From NCBI GenBank assembly GCA_020635825.1, contig JACJZA010000010.1:1-64000 (forward strand): 64,000 nucleotides of DNA. Reading direction: 5' to 3'. Of this stretch, positions 63,842 through 64,000 are shown piece by piece. A model generated the notes under the pieces. That model searched no databases. It was not told where the DNA came from and saw only the letters and a program-made list of their open reading frames with translations. The stretch is from Flavobacteriales bacterium (GTDB lineage: Bacteria; Bacteroidota; Bacteroidia; Flavobacteriales_E; Vicingaceae). The position numbers and the translations under genes are program-made. The first letter of the stretch is position 1; every line of letters begins with the position of its first letter.

Positions 63842-63849
63842 TATATTTG
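63842..63849 (+). promoter_or_regulatory. Candidate -7 box for the lipoprotein at 63870
   Basis: TATATTTG matches TAnnTTTG, 20 nt before the ATG. No TTG is seen at the -33 position. Confidence 0.4.
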
Positions 63850-63869
63850 TATAAACTTAAAATTTCGCT

Positions 63870-64000
63870 ATGAAAAAAATTACACTTATCATTTCTGCTT
63901 GTATCTTTTTGACAGCTTGTCAAAAAGATGATGACAATACTACTCCTACTTCAGCAACAGGAAGTGGAGGAACTTCTACTCCCAGTTTAATTTTTAAATT
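63870..64000 (+). CDS. Probable surface lipoprotein, N-terminal part (window ends)
   Basis: The first 43 codons of a gene that runs out of the window. The lipobox is ISACIFLTA-C; the next residues are Q-K-D-D-D-N, fitting the K-plus-acidic lipoprotein export signal for surface display. A T/S/G-rich flexible stretch follows. The layout (lipobox, x-K-D-D-D, low-complexity linker) mirrors the lipoprotein at 32201, so both may be surface-exposed, but too little is present to call them paralogues. Confidence 0.8.
   Translation, partial: MKKITLIISACIFLTACQKDDDNTTPTSATGSGGTSTPSLIFK

Overview
The window is low-GC chromosomal DNA from a member of the Bacteroidota, most likely a gliding or T9SS-bearing flavobacterium (order Flavobacteriales). 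The evidence is a 16S rRNA 5' end with Bacteroidota-type sequence, TAnnTTTG-type -7 promoter boxes, gldB and gldC, seven proteins with type IX secretion (T9SS) C-terminal sorting domains, and two large adhesin-like proteins with type-B sorting domains. GC is about 30% by eye over most of the window. I see no prophage, IS element, tRNA or CRISPR array.

Layout. 1-785: 5' end of a leftward rRNA operon with three tandem promoters, insulated by a terminator. 786-7633: a secreted protein of unknown function, a small XRE regulator, a NlpC/P60 lipoprotein coupled to an SDR gene, and a phenylacetyl-CoA epoxidase locus (paaE divergent from paaABCD). 7732-12372: a 1546-residue type-B T9SS protein. 12420-21803: a tightly packed leftward cluster, read from the right: xerD, SpoIIE-type phosphatase, lipoprotein, outer-membrane-like protein, kdsA, T9SS protein, GT39-like membrane glycosyltransferase, YbjQ-like protein. 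21955-24848: aroQ, an MFS transporter and a MATE transporter. 24835-32153: M28 peptidase, T9SS protein, cold shock protein, hemN, gldC, gldB, and a divergent PorT-like barrel with nadE. 32201-49150: lipoprotein, 1850-residue type-B T9SS protein, DUF3352-like protein, TPR protein, propeller/SpoIIE signalling protein, T9SS protein.

49339-60232 is the mosaic part. A truncated 5' copy of uvrC (49339 to about 49755) is fused to the signal-peptide end of a broken secreted-protein gene on the other strand. After a response-regulator receiver, a small unknown gene, a T9SS beta-propeller protein and a TPR-like protein comes a complete uvrC (54462-56252). Its first 138 or so codons are a diverged second version of the fragment, and its base composition changes near the point where the fragment ends. 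This looks like a roughly 5 kb segment that entered uvrC while bringing a replacement 5' end. Directly downstream, a very AT-rich gene with a HEPN-like RNase motif sits between uvrC and three higher-GC genes (pentapeptide repeat, epimerase, NAPE-PLD-like hydrolase). It is the best candidate for an undescribed, possibly defensive, gene.

60277-64000: aconitase, a T9SS protein and the start of a lipoprotein. Functionally the window mixes housekeeping metabolism (KDO, shikimate, haem, NAD, TCA cycle) with a heavy load of secreted surface proteins and part of the gliding machinery that serves them.
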